A stretch of 64,000 bases of DNA from Paeniglutamicibacter psychrophenolicus (GCF_017876575.1 NZ_JAGIOE010000001.1:3266443-3330442); one strand, 5' to 3'; shown: positions 55,172-64,000, counted from the first letter of the stretch. Notes: generated from the letters alone by a model not told the origin. Translations and numbers: made by a program.

Positions 55172-55960
55172 CTAGCGCTTGCGGCCCACCATGAAGATGC
55201 GGCGGAACGGGAACAATGTCAGGGATCCCCCGCGGGCGTCCGCGAAGGCAGGGTACGCCTGGGCAACCAAACGGGCATAGTCGGCCTCGAACTCGGCCGC
55301 ATCCTTGTCCGAAAGCCTGGCAAGCACCGGACGCAGGGCTGTCCCTCGCACCCATTCCAGGATGGGATCGGTCCCGCTGAGGATCTGCCCGTAGGTGGTT
55401 TCCCAGACATCGGATTCGAATCCGGCCGCCAGCAGGATCTTCAGGTAGTCGGCGGGCTCCCCCACCGCGTCATCATGCCGCAGGACCCCGGCCAGCTGCG
55501 GGGCCCAGCGCTCCGAATTGGCCAGCTGCCGCATCAGGGTGTGGGACGGGGAGCCGAAGTTGCCCGGCACCTGTGCCGCAAACCAGGCCCCGGGGGCCAA
55601 CTCCCCCAGCCACTTGGCGATGAGCTGCCGGTGTTCGGGGATCCATTGCAGCATCGCGTTGGAGACCAACACGTCGGTCTCGGGGGCCGGCATCCAGGCG
55701 CTCGCATCCGCCACGGCGAAGGACAGGTTGGCCGCATGCTGTTTGGCCCGCGCCTGCTCGATCATTTCTTCCGAGGAATCCAACCCGGTCACCCGTGCGT
55801 CAGGCCAGCGCTCGGCCAGCGAATGGGTCAGGGGTCCCGGACCGCACCCCAGGTCCACCACGAGCTGCGGTGTCGCGGCGGTGATACGGGCCGTCAGATC
55901 GTAAAACGGACGGTCGCGATGGTCGGCAAACTGCACGTACTTGTTCGGGTCCCATTTCAT
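55172..55960 (-). CDS. tam: trans-aconitate 2-methyltransferase-like protein
   Basis: A 262-residue SAM-dependent methyltransferase. MKWDPNKYVQFADHRDRPFYDLTARI is the diagnostic Tam N-terminus; VVDLGCGPGPLTHSLAERWPDARVTGLDSSEEMI is the SAM-binding motif I and II region; LVSNAMLQWIPEH and AAQVPGNFGSPSHTLMRQLA are typical. Tam methylates trans-aconitate, a spontaneous and inhibitory by-product of the citric acid cycle. TACGCT (55967-55972) stands 6 nt before ATG 55960, a leaderless pattern. It diverges from the helicase gene with 52 bp between starts. Confidence 0.9.
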   Translation of the reverse strand: MKWDPNKYVQFADHRDRPFYDLTARITAATPQLVVDLGCGPGPLTHSLAERWPDARVTGLDSSEEMIEQARAKQHAANLSFAVADASAWMPAPETDVLVSNAMLQWIPEHRQLIAKWLGELAPGAWFAAQVPGNFGSPSHTLMRQLANSERWAPQLAGVLRHDDAVGEPADYLKILLAAGFESDVWETTYGQILSGTDPILEWVRGTALRPVLARLSDKDAAEFEADYARLVAQAYPAFADARGGSLTLFPFRRIFMVGRKR

Positions 55961-56012
55961 AACCACAGCGTAAGCGGAAAGCCCCTCGTAAACCGATAGT
56001 CTTGGACACATC

Positions 56013-58544
56013 ATGAAACTTACCGAGTTGCTGCCGAACACTCCCCCGCGTGGGGCCACCGCCGAATCCGTTTACGAAGCGTTCATCAAGTGGGTGGAGG
56101 ACCGCGGCATCGGGCTGTACCCGGCACAGGACGAGGCCGTCATGGAATTCGTGGCCGGCAACAACGTCATCCTTGCCACCCCCACTGGCTCGGGCAAATC
56201 GCTGGTGGCCGTCGCTGCGCACTTCTATGCGCTCGCCCGCGGGGAACGCAGCTACTACACCGCGCCCATCAAGGCGCTCGTTTCGGAAAAGTTCTTTGAC
56301 CTGTGCAAGATCTTCGGCGCCGAGAACGTCGGCATGGTCACCGGAGACTCCTCGGTGAACCAGGATGCCCCGATCATCTGCTGCACCGCGGAGATCCTTG
56401 CCAATATCGCCCTGCGCGAAGGCAAGAACGCGGATCTGGGGCCGGTGGTCATGGACGAGTTCCACTTCTACGCCGACCCGCAGCGCGGTTGGGCCTGGCA
56501 GGTGCCGCTGCTCGAGCTCCCGCAGGCACAATTCCTGATCATGAGCGCCACCCTGGGCGATGTCAGCCGCTTCGAGGACGAGCTCACGCTGCGCACCGGA
56601 CGCGACACCTCCACCGTGGCGCACGCCGAACGGCCCATCCCCCTGCACTACTACTACTCGCAGGACCCGGTGCAGGAAGCCATCGAGGAACTGCTCTCCA
56701 CCAAGCAGGTGCCGATCTACGTGGTGCACTTCAGCCAGCTCGAGGCCATCGACCGGGCCAGCGGGCTGATGAGCATCAACGTGTGCACCCGCGAGGAAAA
56801 GGACCGGATCTCCGAGCTGATCGCCGGATTCAGGTTCGCCCCCGGCTTCGGCAAGACGCTGAACCGGCTGGTGCGCCACGGCATCGGCGTGCACCACGCA
56901 GGCATGCTGCCCAAGTACCGCCGCCTGGTGGAGCAGCTGGCCCAGGCCGGGTTGCTGAAGGTCATCTGCGGCACCGACACCCTGGGCGTGGGCATCAACG
57001 TGCCCATCCGCACGGTGTTGATCACCGCGCTGTCCAAGTACGACGGGGTGCGCACCCGCATCCTGAACTCCCGCGAATTCCACCAGATCGCCGGACGCGC
57101 GGGCCGCGCAGGCTTCGACACCGCCGGGACCGTCGTGGTCCAGGCGCCCGAGCACTCCATCGAGAACAAGAAGGCCACGGAGAAGGCGGTCGCGAAATTC
57201 GGCGACGACTCCAAGAAGATCCGCCAGGTCGTCAAGAAGAAGCCGCCGCAGGGATTTGTGACCTGGGGAGAAAAGACCTACGAGCGGATCATCGACTCCA
57301 CCCCCGAGACGCTGAACTCCTCCTTCGCCGTGACCCACTCGATCCTGCTGAACCTGCTGGCGCGCGAGGGCGACTCCTTTGCCGCCGCCCGCCGGCTGCT
57401 CACCGAGAACCACGAGCCTCCGGTGCGCCAGCGTGCCCTGCAGCGCAAGGCGCTGGGCATCCTGCGCGAGCTGCTGGCCACCGGCGTCGTCGAACGCCTG
57501 GAGCACCCCGACAGGCACGGGAACATGCTGGCCCTGACGGTGCACCTGCAGGAGAACTTCGCGCTGAACCAGCCGCTGTCCCCCTTCGCGCTGGCGGCCC
57601 TCGAACTCTTTGACGCCGAGTCCCCGAACTACGCGCTGGATGTCGTCTCCGTCATCGAGGCCACGCTGGAAAAGCCGCGCCAGGTGCTTTCGGCCCAGGA
57701 GAAGAAGGCCCGCGGCGAGGCGATTGCCGCGATGAAGGCCGAGGGCATGGAGTACAACGACCGCATGGCCGCGCTCGAGGAGGTCACCTACCCGCAGCCG
57801 CTGGCCGAGATCCTGACCAATGCCTTCGAGCAGTACCGCGCCGGCGCCCCGTGGCTCGGCGACTTCGAGGTGGCTCCCAAGTCGGTGGTCCGCGACATGT
57901 ACGAACGCGCCATGAGCTTCAGCGAGTACGTGCAGTTCTACTCGCTGGCCCGCTCCGAGGGCGTGCTGCTGCGCTACCTCACCGACGCCTTCAAGGCGCT
58001 GCGCCAAACCGTGCCGCAGGACGCGCTGCGCGAGGACCTCGAGGACCTCATCGAATGGCTCGGGGAACTGATCCGCCAGATCGACTCCTCGCTGCTGGAC
58101 GAATGGGAGGAGCTGGCCAACGGGGTGCTGCACGAGCCCGACGCCGAAATCATCCCTCCTGCCCCCGAGCGGCTGACCTCCAACGAGCGGGCCTTCCGCG
58201 TGATGGTCCGCAACGAGATGTTCCGCCGCGTGAAGCTCTTTGCCGACGAGCAGGACGGCGCCCTGGCCGAGCTGGACGGGCACTCGGGCTTCGGCACCGA
58301 TGCATGGGCCGATGCCATGGACGCGTACTTCGAGGAGCACGAGGACATCGATGACGGCCCCGGCGGCCGCGGCCCCAACCTGTTGCTGATCACCACCTCG
58401 AAGGACACCTGGACGGTGCGCCAGGTCTTCGCCGACCCGGCCAACCACCACGACTGGGGCATCGACGCCACCGTCAACCTGGCGGACTCCGACGAGGCCG
58501 GCTACCCGGTCATCACGGTGACCAACGTGGGCCGCAAGGACTAG
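56013..58544 (+). CDS. Ski2-like DEAD/DEAH-box helicase with DUF3516 domain
   Basis: An 843-residue superfamily 2 helicase. Motif I is ATPTGSGKSLVAV near residues 54-66, motif II DEFHFY, motif III SATLGD, motif V GTDTLGVGINVPIRTV and motif VI HQIAGRAGRAGFDT. The C-terminal half (from about residue 390) is the DUF3516 region seen in actinobacterial members. Ski2-type enzymes unwind RNA, often with a degradosome; this branch has no firm role assigned. TAGTCT lies 10 nt before ATG 56013. A strong terminator follows. Confidence 0.92.
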   Translation: MKLTELLPNTPPRGATAESVYEAFIKWVEDRGIGLYPAQDEAVMEFVAGNNVILATPTGSGKSLVAVAAHFYALARGERSYYTAPIKALVSEKFFDLCKIFGAENVGMVTGDSSVNQDAPIICCTAEILANIALREGKNADLGPVVMDEFHFYADPQRGWAWQVPLLELPQAQFLIMSATLGDVSRFEDELTLRTGRDTSTVAHAERPIPLHYYYSQDPVQEAIEELLSTKQVPIYVVHFSQLEAIDRASGLMSINVCTREEKDRISELIAGFRFAPGFGKTLNRLVRHGIGVHHAGMLPKYRRLVEQLAQAGLLKVICGTDTLGVGINVPIRTVLITALSKYDGVRTRILNSREFHQIAGRAGRAGFDTAGTVVVQAPEHSIENKKATEKAVAKFGDDSKKIRQVVKKKPPQGFVTWGEKTYERIIDSTPETLNSSFAVTHSILLNLLAREGDSFAAARRLLTENHEPPVRQRALQRKALGILRELLATGVVERLEHPDRHGNMLALTVHLQENFALNQPLSPFALAALELFDAESPNYALDVVSVIEATLEKPRQVLSAQEKKARGEAIAAMKAEGMEYNDRMAALEEVTYPQPLAEILTNAFEQYRAGAPWLGDFEVAPKSVVRDMYERAMSFSEYVQFYSLARSEGVLLRYLTDAFKALRQTVPQDALREDLEDLIEWLGELIRQIDSSLLDEWEELANGVLHEPDAEIIPPAPERLTSNERAFRVMVRNEMFRRVKLFADEQDGALAELDGHSGFGTDAWADAMDAYFEEHEDIDDGPGGRGPNLLLITTSKDTWTVRQVFADPANHHDWGIDATVNLADSDEAGYPVITVTNVGRKD

Positions 58545-58558
58545 CACGGCACCAACGA

Positions 58559-58605
58559 CAGGCGCCCGCCGGGAAGGATTTCCTTCCCGGCGGGCGCCTG
58601 CGTTT
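58559..58605. terminator. strong terminator after the helicase gene
   Basis: A perfect 20-bp inverted repeat (58559-58578 and 58581-58600) with a 2-nt loop is followed by CGTTTTT, between two convergent genes. Confidence 0.93.
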
Positions 58606-58627
58606 TTCCTGGAAGCCCCGGAGTTTC

Positions 58628-59482
58628 CTAGAACCCCAGGAGCTTGGTCAGCGGCTGGACCTGGTTGTGGGCCAGCAGCACGATCGGCAGCACGAGCCCG
58701 GCCAACGCGTAGATGGACACCGGGATGCACAGCAGCCACTCGCGCACCGAGCCCGCCCTGCCCAGCACGGGGATGGCGATCCGGCCGCCGGGCTTCCACA
58801 CGTCCTTGAGCAGCGGGACGCGGCGGATGAAGCGCGGGGAGCGGATCTTGATCGGCCAGATCAGGTTGCAGCCGCCGACGGTGAGCATGTCCCCGGCGAT
58901 GTGCACCGCGCAGCCCACTGCCACCGCCAGCACCAACCAGTTCTGTTCGTCGGGTGAGAACACCGCCACGAAGATGCCGGCCGGAACCGAGATCAGCCAC
59001 GGCAGTTTCGCCATGGTGTCCGGAATGAATTTCAGCGCCTTGAGCGCAAAGGACACCAGCAGCACCGCCAACAGCCCGGCGCCCGGGTAGATGATCCCGA
59101 AGCGGGAATTCTCCATGGTCCACAGCCCCAGCACCCAGGCCAGGACGGTGAACGCCGCGATGCCCAGCAGCGAGTGCGTGCCGTTGCGGTGTCCGCCGGA
59201 GACCTCGCCGATGCCGGCGCAGATCGCGTTGGACACCGGGGGCAGCGAGTGCGCGATGGTGGCCCGGCGGTGATCCGCATCGGGCAACAGCGCCGCCCCC
59301 GCGCAGACCATGGCGCCCGCGACCCCGGCGATCGGGGATTGCTCCAGCAGGCCGAAGCCCAGCGGGATCGCGTCGGGCAGCCAGGAAAGGTGCTCGGAGA
59401 GGCTCCCCGTGGGGAGCTTGAAATTCGTGGTCAACGCGATCCAGGCTGCTGCGCCGGTGGCCGCGTGGTGGCCGCCCATCAT
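58628..59482 (-). CDS. YdjM-like membrane-bound metal-dependent hydrolase
   Basis: A 284-residue membrane protein of the YdjM family: MMGGHHAATGAAAW at the start, ALLPDADHRRATIAHSLPP and SGGHRNGTHSLLGIA with the conserved His/Asp residues, HIAGDMLTVGG, and about seven hydrophobic segments. The E. coli member is LexA-controlled and has an unknown membrane role; no LexA box is visible here. The start may be Met1 (59482) or Met2 (59479). It diverges from the acetyltransferase gene. Confidence 0.85.
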   Translation of the reverse strand: MMGGHHAATGAAAWIALTTNFKLPTGSLSEHLSWLPDAIPLGFGLLEQSPIAGVAGAMVCAGAALLPDADHRRATIAHSLPPVSNAICAGIGEVSGGHRNGTHSLLGIAAFTVLAWVLGLWTMENSRFGIIYPGAGLLAVLLVSFALKALKFIPDTMAKLPWLISVPAGIFVAVFSPDEQNWLVLAVAVGCAVHIAGDMLTVGGCNLIWPIKIRSPRFIRRVPLLKDVWKPGGRIAIPVLGRAGSVREWLLCIPVSIYALAGLVLPIVLLAHNQVQPLTKLLGF

Positions 59483-59583
59483 GTTCTTGGTGCCGTCCTT
59501 GCTTTGGTTCTTGCTTCTCGATCGCCCCCAACCTTAAGTGCTGCCACCCACGCGTTGGATTCACGGCACGCATGGCCCGCCGG

Positions 59584-59589
59584 TAGGCT
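59584..59589 (+). promoter_or_regulatory. candidate -10 of a leaderless transcript (acetyltransferase)
   Basis: TAGGCT stands 7 nt before ATG 59597, with TTCACG as a possible -35 at an 18-bp spacing. Confidence 0.5.
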
Positions 59590-59596
59590 TGGTCAC

Positions 59597-60076
59597 ATGC
59601 CCTTGATTCGCCCAGCAGCGCCCGCCGACGCCCCCGCCATCCTTGAACTCATCCACGAATTGGCGCTATTCGAGCACGAGCCCGACGCCGTGAAAAACAC
59701 CGAAGCGGACCTCGCAGCCCACCTCTTCGGACCCGACCCGCAGGTGTATGCGCATGTGGCGGAGGAAGACGGCAAGGTGCTGGGCTTCGCCCTGTGGTTC
59801 CTGACGTATTCCACCTGGGAGGGAACCCACGGGATCCACCTCGAGGATCTCTACGTGCGCGAGTCGGCTCGCGGCGCCGGGCACGGCAAGGCGCTGCTGG
59901 CGGAACTGGCACGCATTGCCGTGGATCGCGGTTACCGGCGCGTGGAATGGAGCGTGCTGGACTGGAACGCCCCGGCCATCGGCTTCTACGATTCGCTCGG
60001 CGCCGGTTCCATGGACGGCTGGACCGTGCGGCGCCTCGAAGGCGCTGCCCTGGCGGAACTGGGGGCACTGGCATGA
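59597..60076 (+). CDS. GNAT N-acetyltransferase, diamine acetyltransferase-like
   Basis: A 159-residue acetyltransferase. LIRPAAPADAPAILELIHELALFEHEPDAV at the start, STWEGTHGIHLEDLYVRESARGAGHGKALL (motif A with RGAGHG) and VEWSVLDWNAPAIGFYDSLGA are close to the spermidine/spermine and thialysine acetyltransferase group, so an amine or polyamine substrate is possible. It overlaps the following peptidase gene by 4 nt, so the two are translated together. Confidence 0.9.
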   Translation: MPLIRPAAPADAPAILELIHELALFEHEPDAVKNTEADLAAHLFGPDPQVYAHVAEEDGKVLGFALWFLTYSTWEGTHGIHLEDLYVRESARGAGHGKALLAELARIAVDRGYRRVEWSVLDWNAPAIGFYDSLGAGSMDGWTVRRLEGAALAELGALA

Positions 60077-61362
60077 GCGCCACCCACACCTTCCGCGGGA
60101 TGAACACCACCGAGCACTTCTTCCAGCTTCCGCTGGACCACACCCGTCCGGCGGGCGAAAAGATCACGGTCTTCGCCCGCGAGATCTCCTCCACCGCGCA
60201 CCAGGACCCCGCCTCGCTGCCCTGGCTGCTCTTCCTGCAGGGCGGACCGGGCGGGAAGTCCCCGCGCCCGGCTTCGCTTTCCGGCTGGCTGGCGGAGGCG
60301 GCCAAGACCTTCCGCATCCTGCTGCTTGACCAGCGCGGCACCGGGGGCAGCACCCCGGCAAACCGCCAGTCCCTGCCGCTGCGCGGGGATGCGGCGGCGC
60401 AGGCCGCCTACCTCACGCACTTCCGCGCCGACTCGATCGTGCGCGACGCCGAAGCCATCCGCGAGGATCTCGGGATCGAGAAGTGGAGCACCTTCGGGCA
60501 AAGCTACGGCGGCTTCTGCACGCTCACCTACCTGTCCCTGGCCCCGGCGGCGCTTCAACGCTGCATCGTCACCGGAGGCCTGGCCTCGCTCACCGCGGAC
60601 GCGGACACCGTGTACCGGGCCACCTACCGGCGCATGGCCGAGCGCAACGCGGAATACTTCGATTGGTACCCGCAGGACCGCAAGATCCTGCGCGAGATCG
60701 TGGCGCACCTGGCCCACACCGAGGAGGAGCTTCCGGGCGGGCGGGCGCTGACCGTGCCGCTGGTGCAGATGCTCGGCCAGTTCCTGGGCGGCAACACCCG
60801 GGTGCACTCGCTGCACCACGTCTTCGAGGGTGCCTTCATCGACACCCCGGGCGGCAGGCGGCTCTCGGACACCTTCCTCGCCGCGGTCGCCGCGCAGGCC
60901 GACCGTACCGCCAACCCGCTCTACGCGCTGCTCCACGAGTCGATCTACGCGCAGGGTGCGGCCACCAACTGGTCCGCGCAGCGCGTGCTGGCCGAATTCC
61001 CGGCATTCTCCCCCGAAGCCGAACTCCCGCTGCTGACCGGCGAGATGGTGTTCCGCTGGTACTTCGAGGACGATGAAGTGCTGCGCCCGCTGGAGGAAAC
61101 CGCCCGGATCCTGGCCGAGCACGAGGACTGGGAAGCGCTCTACGACCCCGCGGCCCTGGCCTCCAACACCGTGCCGGTCGCAGCTGCCGTGTACGTGCAC
61201 GACGTGTACGTGGACAGGGACCTGTCGCTTCAGACCGCGGCGGCGGTCGGCAACCTGCGGGTGTGGGAAACCGATGAGTTCCACCACGACGGGATCGGCG
61301 ACGAGGGCGCGATGATCTTCGCGAAGCTGCTGGGGATGACCGAGGCAGACCTCCCGGGCTGA
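60073..61362 (+). CDS. proline iminopeptidase-like alpha/beta hydrolase (S33 family)
   Basis: A 429-residue hydrolase: LLFLQGGPGGKSPRP is the oxyanion GGPG motif of S33 peptidases, LLLDQRGTGGSTP follows, the nucleophile is the Ser of TFGQSYGGFCTLTYL, and the catalytic His is likely in EFHHDGIGDEG. Length and motifs fit prolyl aminopeptidases, which release N-terminal Pro from peptides. ATG 60073 overlaps the acetyltransferase stop (ATGA). Whether the two enzymes share a pathway is unknown. Confidence 0.92.
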   Translation: MSATHTFRGMNTTEHFFQLPLDHTRPAGEKITVFAREISSTAHQDPASLPWLLFLQGGPGGKSPRPASLSGWLAEAAKTFRILLLDQRGTGGSTPANRQSLPLRGDAAAQAAYLTHFRADSIVRDAEAIREDLGIEKWSTFGQSYGGFCTLTYLSLAPAALQRCIVTGGLASLTADADTVYRATYRRMAERNAEYFDWYPQDRKILREIVAHLAHTEEELPGGRALTVPLVQMLGQFLGGNTRVHSLHHVFEGAFIDTPGGRRLSDTFLAAVAAQADRTANPLYALLHESIYAQGAATNWSAQRVLAEFPAFSPEAELPLLTGEMVFRWYFEDDEVLRPLEETARILAEHEDWEALYDPAALASNTVPVAAAVYVHDVYVDRDLSLQTAAAVGNLRVWETDEFHHDGIGDEGAMIFAKLLGMTEADLPG

Positions 61363-62045
61363 TTGGAACCGGGATTCCCTTGGTCCTGGCTTCGAGTCCC
61401 GTCCGGGGCACTTGCCTTGGCAGTAGGGGTTGCGCAACGTCCCGTCGGCCACGGACAGCCCGATCGGTCTGGCGGTGCACACCCCTCGATGGTTCTCGGA
61501 ACGGTGGGATTCAATCGCCCACATCGCAACCTTCCACCGCCTTTCCCGGGCCAGGCAAGATATCCGCCAACGTGCCGATGATTGCGAAGGAGCCCGGCGG
61601 CAGGATCGCAAACATGGAAATTCGCCTGCGTTTGATGGGTTGGAGCCACTATCCGGCTCCGCGAAGTATTGTTTCGACCGAAGCCGGTGCAACGAACGAA
61701 TGGATCGCGTTTAGCGGCCGGCATGGCCTGCTGGGTGCCTTGTCAAAGACGATTGATCAGCTCTCCAACCGATCCAGGAATGCCGCTCGAGTTGTTCACG
61801 GGGAGCGTCGGGGATCGAATCGGCACAACTCGTCCGCTGCCCGAGGCGCTGGATGCCCCCGGACTTCACCGGACCCGCGCCGGGCGGCCCTTGCTGCGTG
61901 ACTCGGCGGCCGCCACGGTGATCCGGGCCTGTGGTTTCAAGTCATGGACGACGCGACTCACCGCATGCCAAGCCGGGGATGCTTCCGGCGGACGTCCGGG
62001 AGCCCGGGGGGCTGCCGCGCAATACCACTCTCCCGCCGTGTGCCC
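61363..62045. other. 683-bp stretch without a supported gene
   Basis: Open frames here (for example 61380-61901 plus) have no protein-like composition, weak codon bias and no recognisable motif. Bases 61391-61411 (TTCGAGTCCCGTCCGGGGCA and one more base) look like the 3' end of a tRNA gene, but the T stem does not pair and no 5' half is present. I see no terminator, repeat or RNA gene that I could defend. Confidence 0.6.
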
Positions 62046-62840
62046 TCAGGCCTTGCACGCGATGACGATGTGGCCCTGCAGCGGTGCGGCCACGGAGCCG
62101 TCCGAGGCCGTGAACGGCGCCAGCACACGCGCGGCACCGAAACGCAGCGAGGCGTATTGTTCCTCGTCGAGCCGGTCGGCCAGCGGTGTGCTTTCCACCT
62201 CAACAACGACGAATTGCTCGGCGGAGGCATTATTGGCCGTTCCGACGTGCGTCCGCGTGCCCGTGACTGCCAGCCCTGCTGATTCGAACAGCTGCCTGAG
62301 CCGTTCGAGGTCGCCGCAGGAAAAGTAGGCACCCAGCAGGGACATTGCATCGGCATCCGCATGCCGCGATGCCAGCTCCACGAAGGGGCCATAGACGGGT
62401 TGCTCCTCCAGCCGGCCTGGCACCACAACAGCGAGGCTCCCGCCGTCGGCCGTCACCCTGGCCATCTCACGCAGGGCGGCTGTCGGGTCGGGGAAGAACA
62501 TCAGGGCCATTTGGCACAGCACCTTGTCGAAGGCGCGGTCGGGAAATGGCAAGGCCCCCGCGTCCGCCTGCCCCCACGACAACTCCGGCCGCACACGTCT
62601 GGCCACCTCGAGCATCGCGGGGTTGATGTCCACGCCGGTGATTTCCGCCGCCGTTGTGTCCGCGACCTTCCGGGCCACGATGCCGGTACCGCACGCCACA
62701 TCGAGGACGCGCTCGCCCGGACTGATCCCGGCGTCGACAACCAGCTCTTGCGCCCATTCGGCGAAAACCGCCGGAACAAAATTTGCTTCGTAGGCCTCGG
62801 CCGCGGAGACTTCCAGCTGGAACATTTCGGATGCTGACAT
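62046..62840 (-). CDS. class I SAM-dependent methyltransferase
   Basis: A 264-residue methyltransferase of the UbiE/Methyltransf_11 type: GERVLDVACGTGIVARKVAD is motif I, ITGVDINPAMLEVARR motif II, ALPFPDRAFDKVLCQMALMFFPDPTAALREMARV motif III. It methylates a small molecule; the substrate is not predictable. GAAGGTGAGG precedes ATG 62840. It diverges from the TPR-type gene at the window edge. Confidence 0.9.
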   Translation of the reverse strand: MSASEMFQLEVSAAEAYEANFVPAVFAEWAQELVVDAGISPGERVLDVACGTGIVARKVADTTAAEITGVDINPAMLEVARRVRPELSWGQADAGALPFPDRAFDKVLCQMALMFFPDPTAALREMARVTADGGSLAVVVPGRLEEQPVYGPFVELASRHADADAMSLLGAYFSCGDLERLRQLFESAGLAVTGTRTHVGTANNASAEQFVVVEVESTPLADRLDEEQYASLRFGAARVLAPFTASDGSVAAPLQGHIVIACKA

Positions 62841-62952
62841 GATCCTCACCTTCTCTTGACTCCTGCTGGTTCCAGCATGGGTCCGCCGGGGTGTCCGTTC
62901 ATGGGTGTATGCCCCCCCTTTTTCGTGGGATCGGCCCGGCAGGCACCGGCAG

Positions 62953-62958
62953 TAGGAT
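62953..62958 (+). promoter_or_regulatory. candidate -10 of a leaderless transcript (TPR protein)
   Basis: TAGGAT stands 6 nt before ATG 62965. Confidence 0.5.
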
Positions 62959-62964
62959 AGAGAG

Positions 62965-64000
62965 ATGGCCGCATCTGCGGAGCAACTGCTATTCGATGGG
63001 CGCGCCGCCCTCGACGACTGGGACTGGGCGCGGGCGCGGTCCCTCTTCGGGCTGGCCCTGAAGACGGAGACGAGTCCGGAAGCCACGCATGGTTTGGCGC
63101 GTGCGGTCGAATGGGCCGGCGACTTTGAAGCCGCGATCGCGCTCTACGAAGAGGCGTTTATCTTGTACCGCAGGCGCGGTGACCTGCGGCCGACGGCCAG
63201 CATCGCGGCCCGTGAACTGAGTTTTCTCTACGCTGCCGTGTACGCGAACTCGGCTGCCTCCGACGGCTGGCTGGCAAGGGCGGCCAGCCTCGCCGGGGCC
63301 GCCGGGGAGTGCGCCGAAACCGGCTGGGTCCATCTTGCCGAATGCCTCGCCACGGACAATCCGGAACTCATAGGGTTCCATGCCGCCGCCGCCACGGATC
63401 TGGGGCGACGACTCGGGGATGCGGACCTTGAATTCTGCGCAATCGGCTACAACGGCCTCTCGCTGGTGCTGTCGGGCAGGATCGCCGAGGGCATGCGGCA
63501 CATCGATGAGGCTGCAGCCGCGGCCACCAGCGGCGAAGTCCGGGATTACCAAGCCGTTGGCGAGATCTATTGCAAGATGCTGCTCTGCTCGGAGTTGACT
63601 CTCGACGTGATACGGGCCCGGCAGTGGATGGACGTGGCTGCCGGTTTTGGCCACCGTGCCAACGCGGCTTGGGTGCCGGCGATCTGCGGCATGCACTACG
63701 GCGGGCTCCTCACGGCGGCCGGGCATTGGAGCGAGGCGGCGAACCGCCTGGAGACGTCCATTCAGGATTACAACGGCGGCTTCCGGGCGTCGCGCTCCGG
63801 TGCCGTTGTACGGCTGGCCGATTTGCGCCTGCGCCAAGGCCGAATGGCTGAGGCGGAACGGCTATTGCAGGGCCATGAAGCAGATTCACACGCAGTCCGG
63901 CCCATGGCGCGGTTGCAACTGGCCAATGGGGAATCCGCATCCGCGGCAGGCGCCCTGTGCCGCCATTTGGCTACCGTCGGCCCGTCGGTTCTCCGCGCCC
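62965..64000 (+). CDS. TPR-rich protein, probable N-terminal part of a LuxR-type regulator
   Basis: The frame from ATG 62965 is open to the window end: 345 residues with no stop. The sequence is helical and Ala-rich with repeated TPR-like units (AALDDWDWARARSLFGLAL, AVEWAGDFEAAIALYEEAF, RLRQGRMAEAERLLQGHEA). GRIAEGMRHIDEAAAAATSGEV and YCKMLLCSELTLDVIRARQWMD are like the sensor part of large actinobacterial regulators that end in a LuxR helix-turn-helix. The DNA-binding end would lie beyond the window, so this identity is an inference. Confidence 0.7.
   Translation, partial: MAASAEQLLFDGRAALDDWDWARARSLFGLALKTETSPEATHGLARAVEWAGDFEAAIALYEEAFILYRRRGDLRPTASIAARELSFLYAAVYANSAASDGWLARAASLAGAAGECAETGWVHLAECLATDNPELIGFHAAAATDLGRRLGDADLEFCAIGYNGLSLVLSGRIAEGMRHIDEAAAAATSGEVRDYQAVGEIYCKMLLCSELTLDVIRARQWMDVAAGFGHRANAAWVPAICGMHYGGLLTAAGHWSEAANRLETSIQDYNGGFRASRSGAVVRLADLRLRQGRMAEAERLLQGHEADSHAVRPMARLQLANGESASAAGALCRHLATVGPSVLRA

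Noticed and set aside
55800-59573. 1257-codon open frame antisense to the helicase gene
   Set aside because: It spans the helicase, a perfect terminator and the YdjM gene in another frame; the true genes have motifs, this has none.
61380-61901. 173-codon open frame after the peptidase gene
   Set aside because: Ser/Arg/Pro-rich without motifs, no start signal, no recognisable family.

Overview
The window is 64 kb of high-GC DNA that reads as a chromosome segment of an actinobacterium, most like the Arthrobacter group of the Micrococcaceae. The evidence is the GC-rich third codon positions, many GTG starts, the tkt-tal-pgi-zwf-opcA-pgl operon, the secG-tpiA-pgk-gap-whiA-yvcK-rapZ-uvrC-uvrA block, the sufR-B-D-C-sufT cluster beside ctaA/ctaB, a DUF222-HNH protein and a DUF5129 protein. 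No transposase, integrase, phage gene or CRISPR array is visible. Gene order is mostly conserved housekeeping with small accessory stretches.

Layout. 1-7.5 kb: end of tesB, ABC-F factor EttA, a second-type SSB, a CPBP membrane protease, a tRNA-Arg(UCU), an MFS exporter, an aldo/keto reductase and an Lrp-type regulator. 7.6-11.9 kb: LysE-type exporter, DUF5129 protein, then a redox module on the minus strand (soxR, flavin reductase, sodA copy 1) with a SoxR-type operator embedded in the 3' end of soxR. 11.9-16.6 kb: AI-2E-type permease, cardiolipin synthase and the biotin ECF transporter bioYMN. 16.6-19.7 kb: a TetR regulator facing an NmrA/SnoaL-type pair, then a YpfJ-type metalloprotease. 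19.7-29.8 kb: Fe-S assembly (sufR-B-D-C-T), an ABC exporter, and heme A/O synthesis (ctaA, ctaB), with a frameshifted aminoglycoside-phosphotransferase-like gene between them. 30-38.3 kb: pentose-phosphate operon. 38.4-52.1 kb: secG, triose-phosphate glycolysis, sodA copy 2, whiA-yvcK-rapZ, uvrC, a plsC-type acyltransferase, a HAD phosphatase, and uvrA with a LexA box. 52.1-64 kb: small regulators, a metallo-beta-lactamase-fold hydrolase, a DUF222-HNH protein, a lipoprotein, a Tam-like methyltransferase facing a Ski2-like helicase, a YdjM-type membrane protein, an acetyltransferase-peptidase pair, a 680-bp stretch without a convincing gene, a methyltransferase and the start of a TPR-type regulator cut by the window edge.

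How it works together. Central carbon flow (oxidative and non-oxidative pentose phosphate, lower glycolysis), Fe-S and heme A supply for respiration, and oxidative-stress defence are physically close. The most notable event is a 656-bp direct repeat carrying sodA and its ribosome-binding site (9 differences). One copy sits in the gap-whiA block; the other is placed just downstream of a flavin reductase that has a SoxR-type promoter. I read this as a housekeeping superoxide dismutase duplicated into a redox-controlled operon. Several genes also show a TAnnnT hexamer 6-8 nt before the start codon, which predicts leaderless mRNAs. I found no wholly unknown multi-gene system; the SoxR/flavin reductase/SodA arrangement is the best candidate for follow-up.
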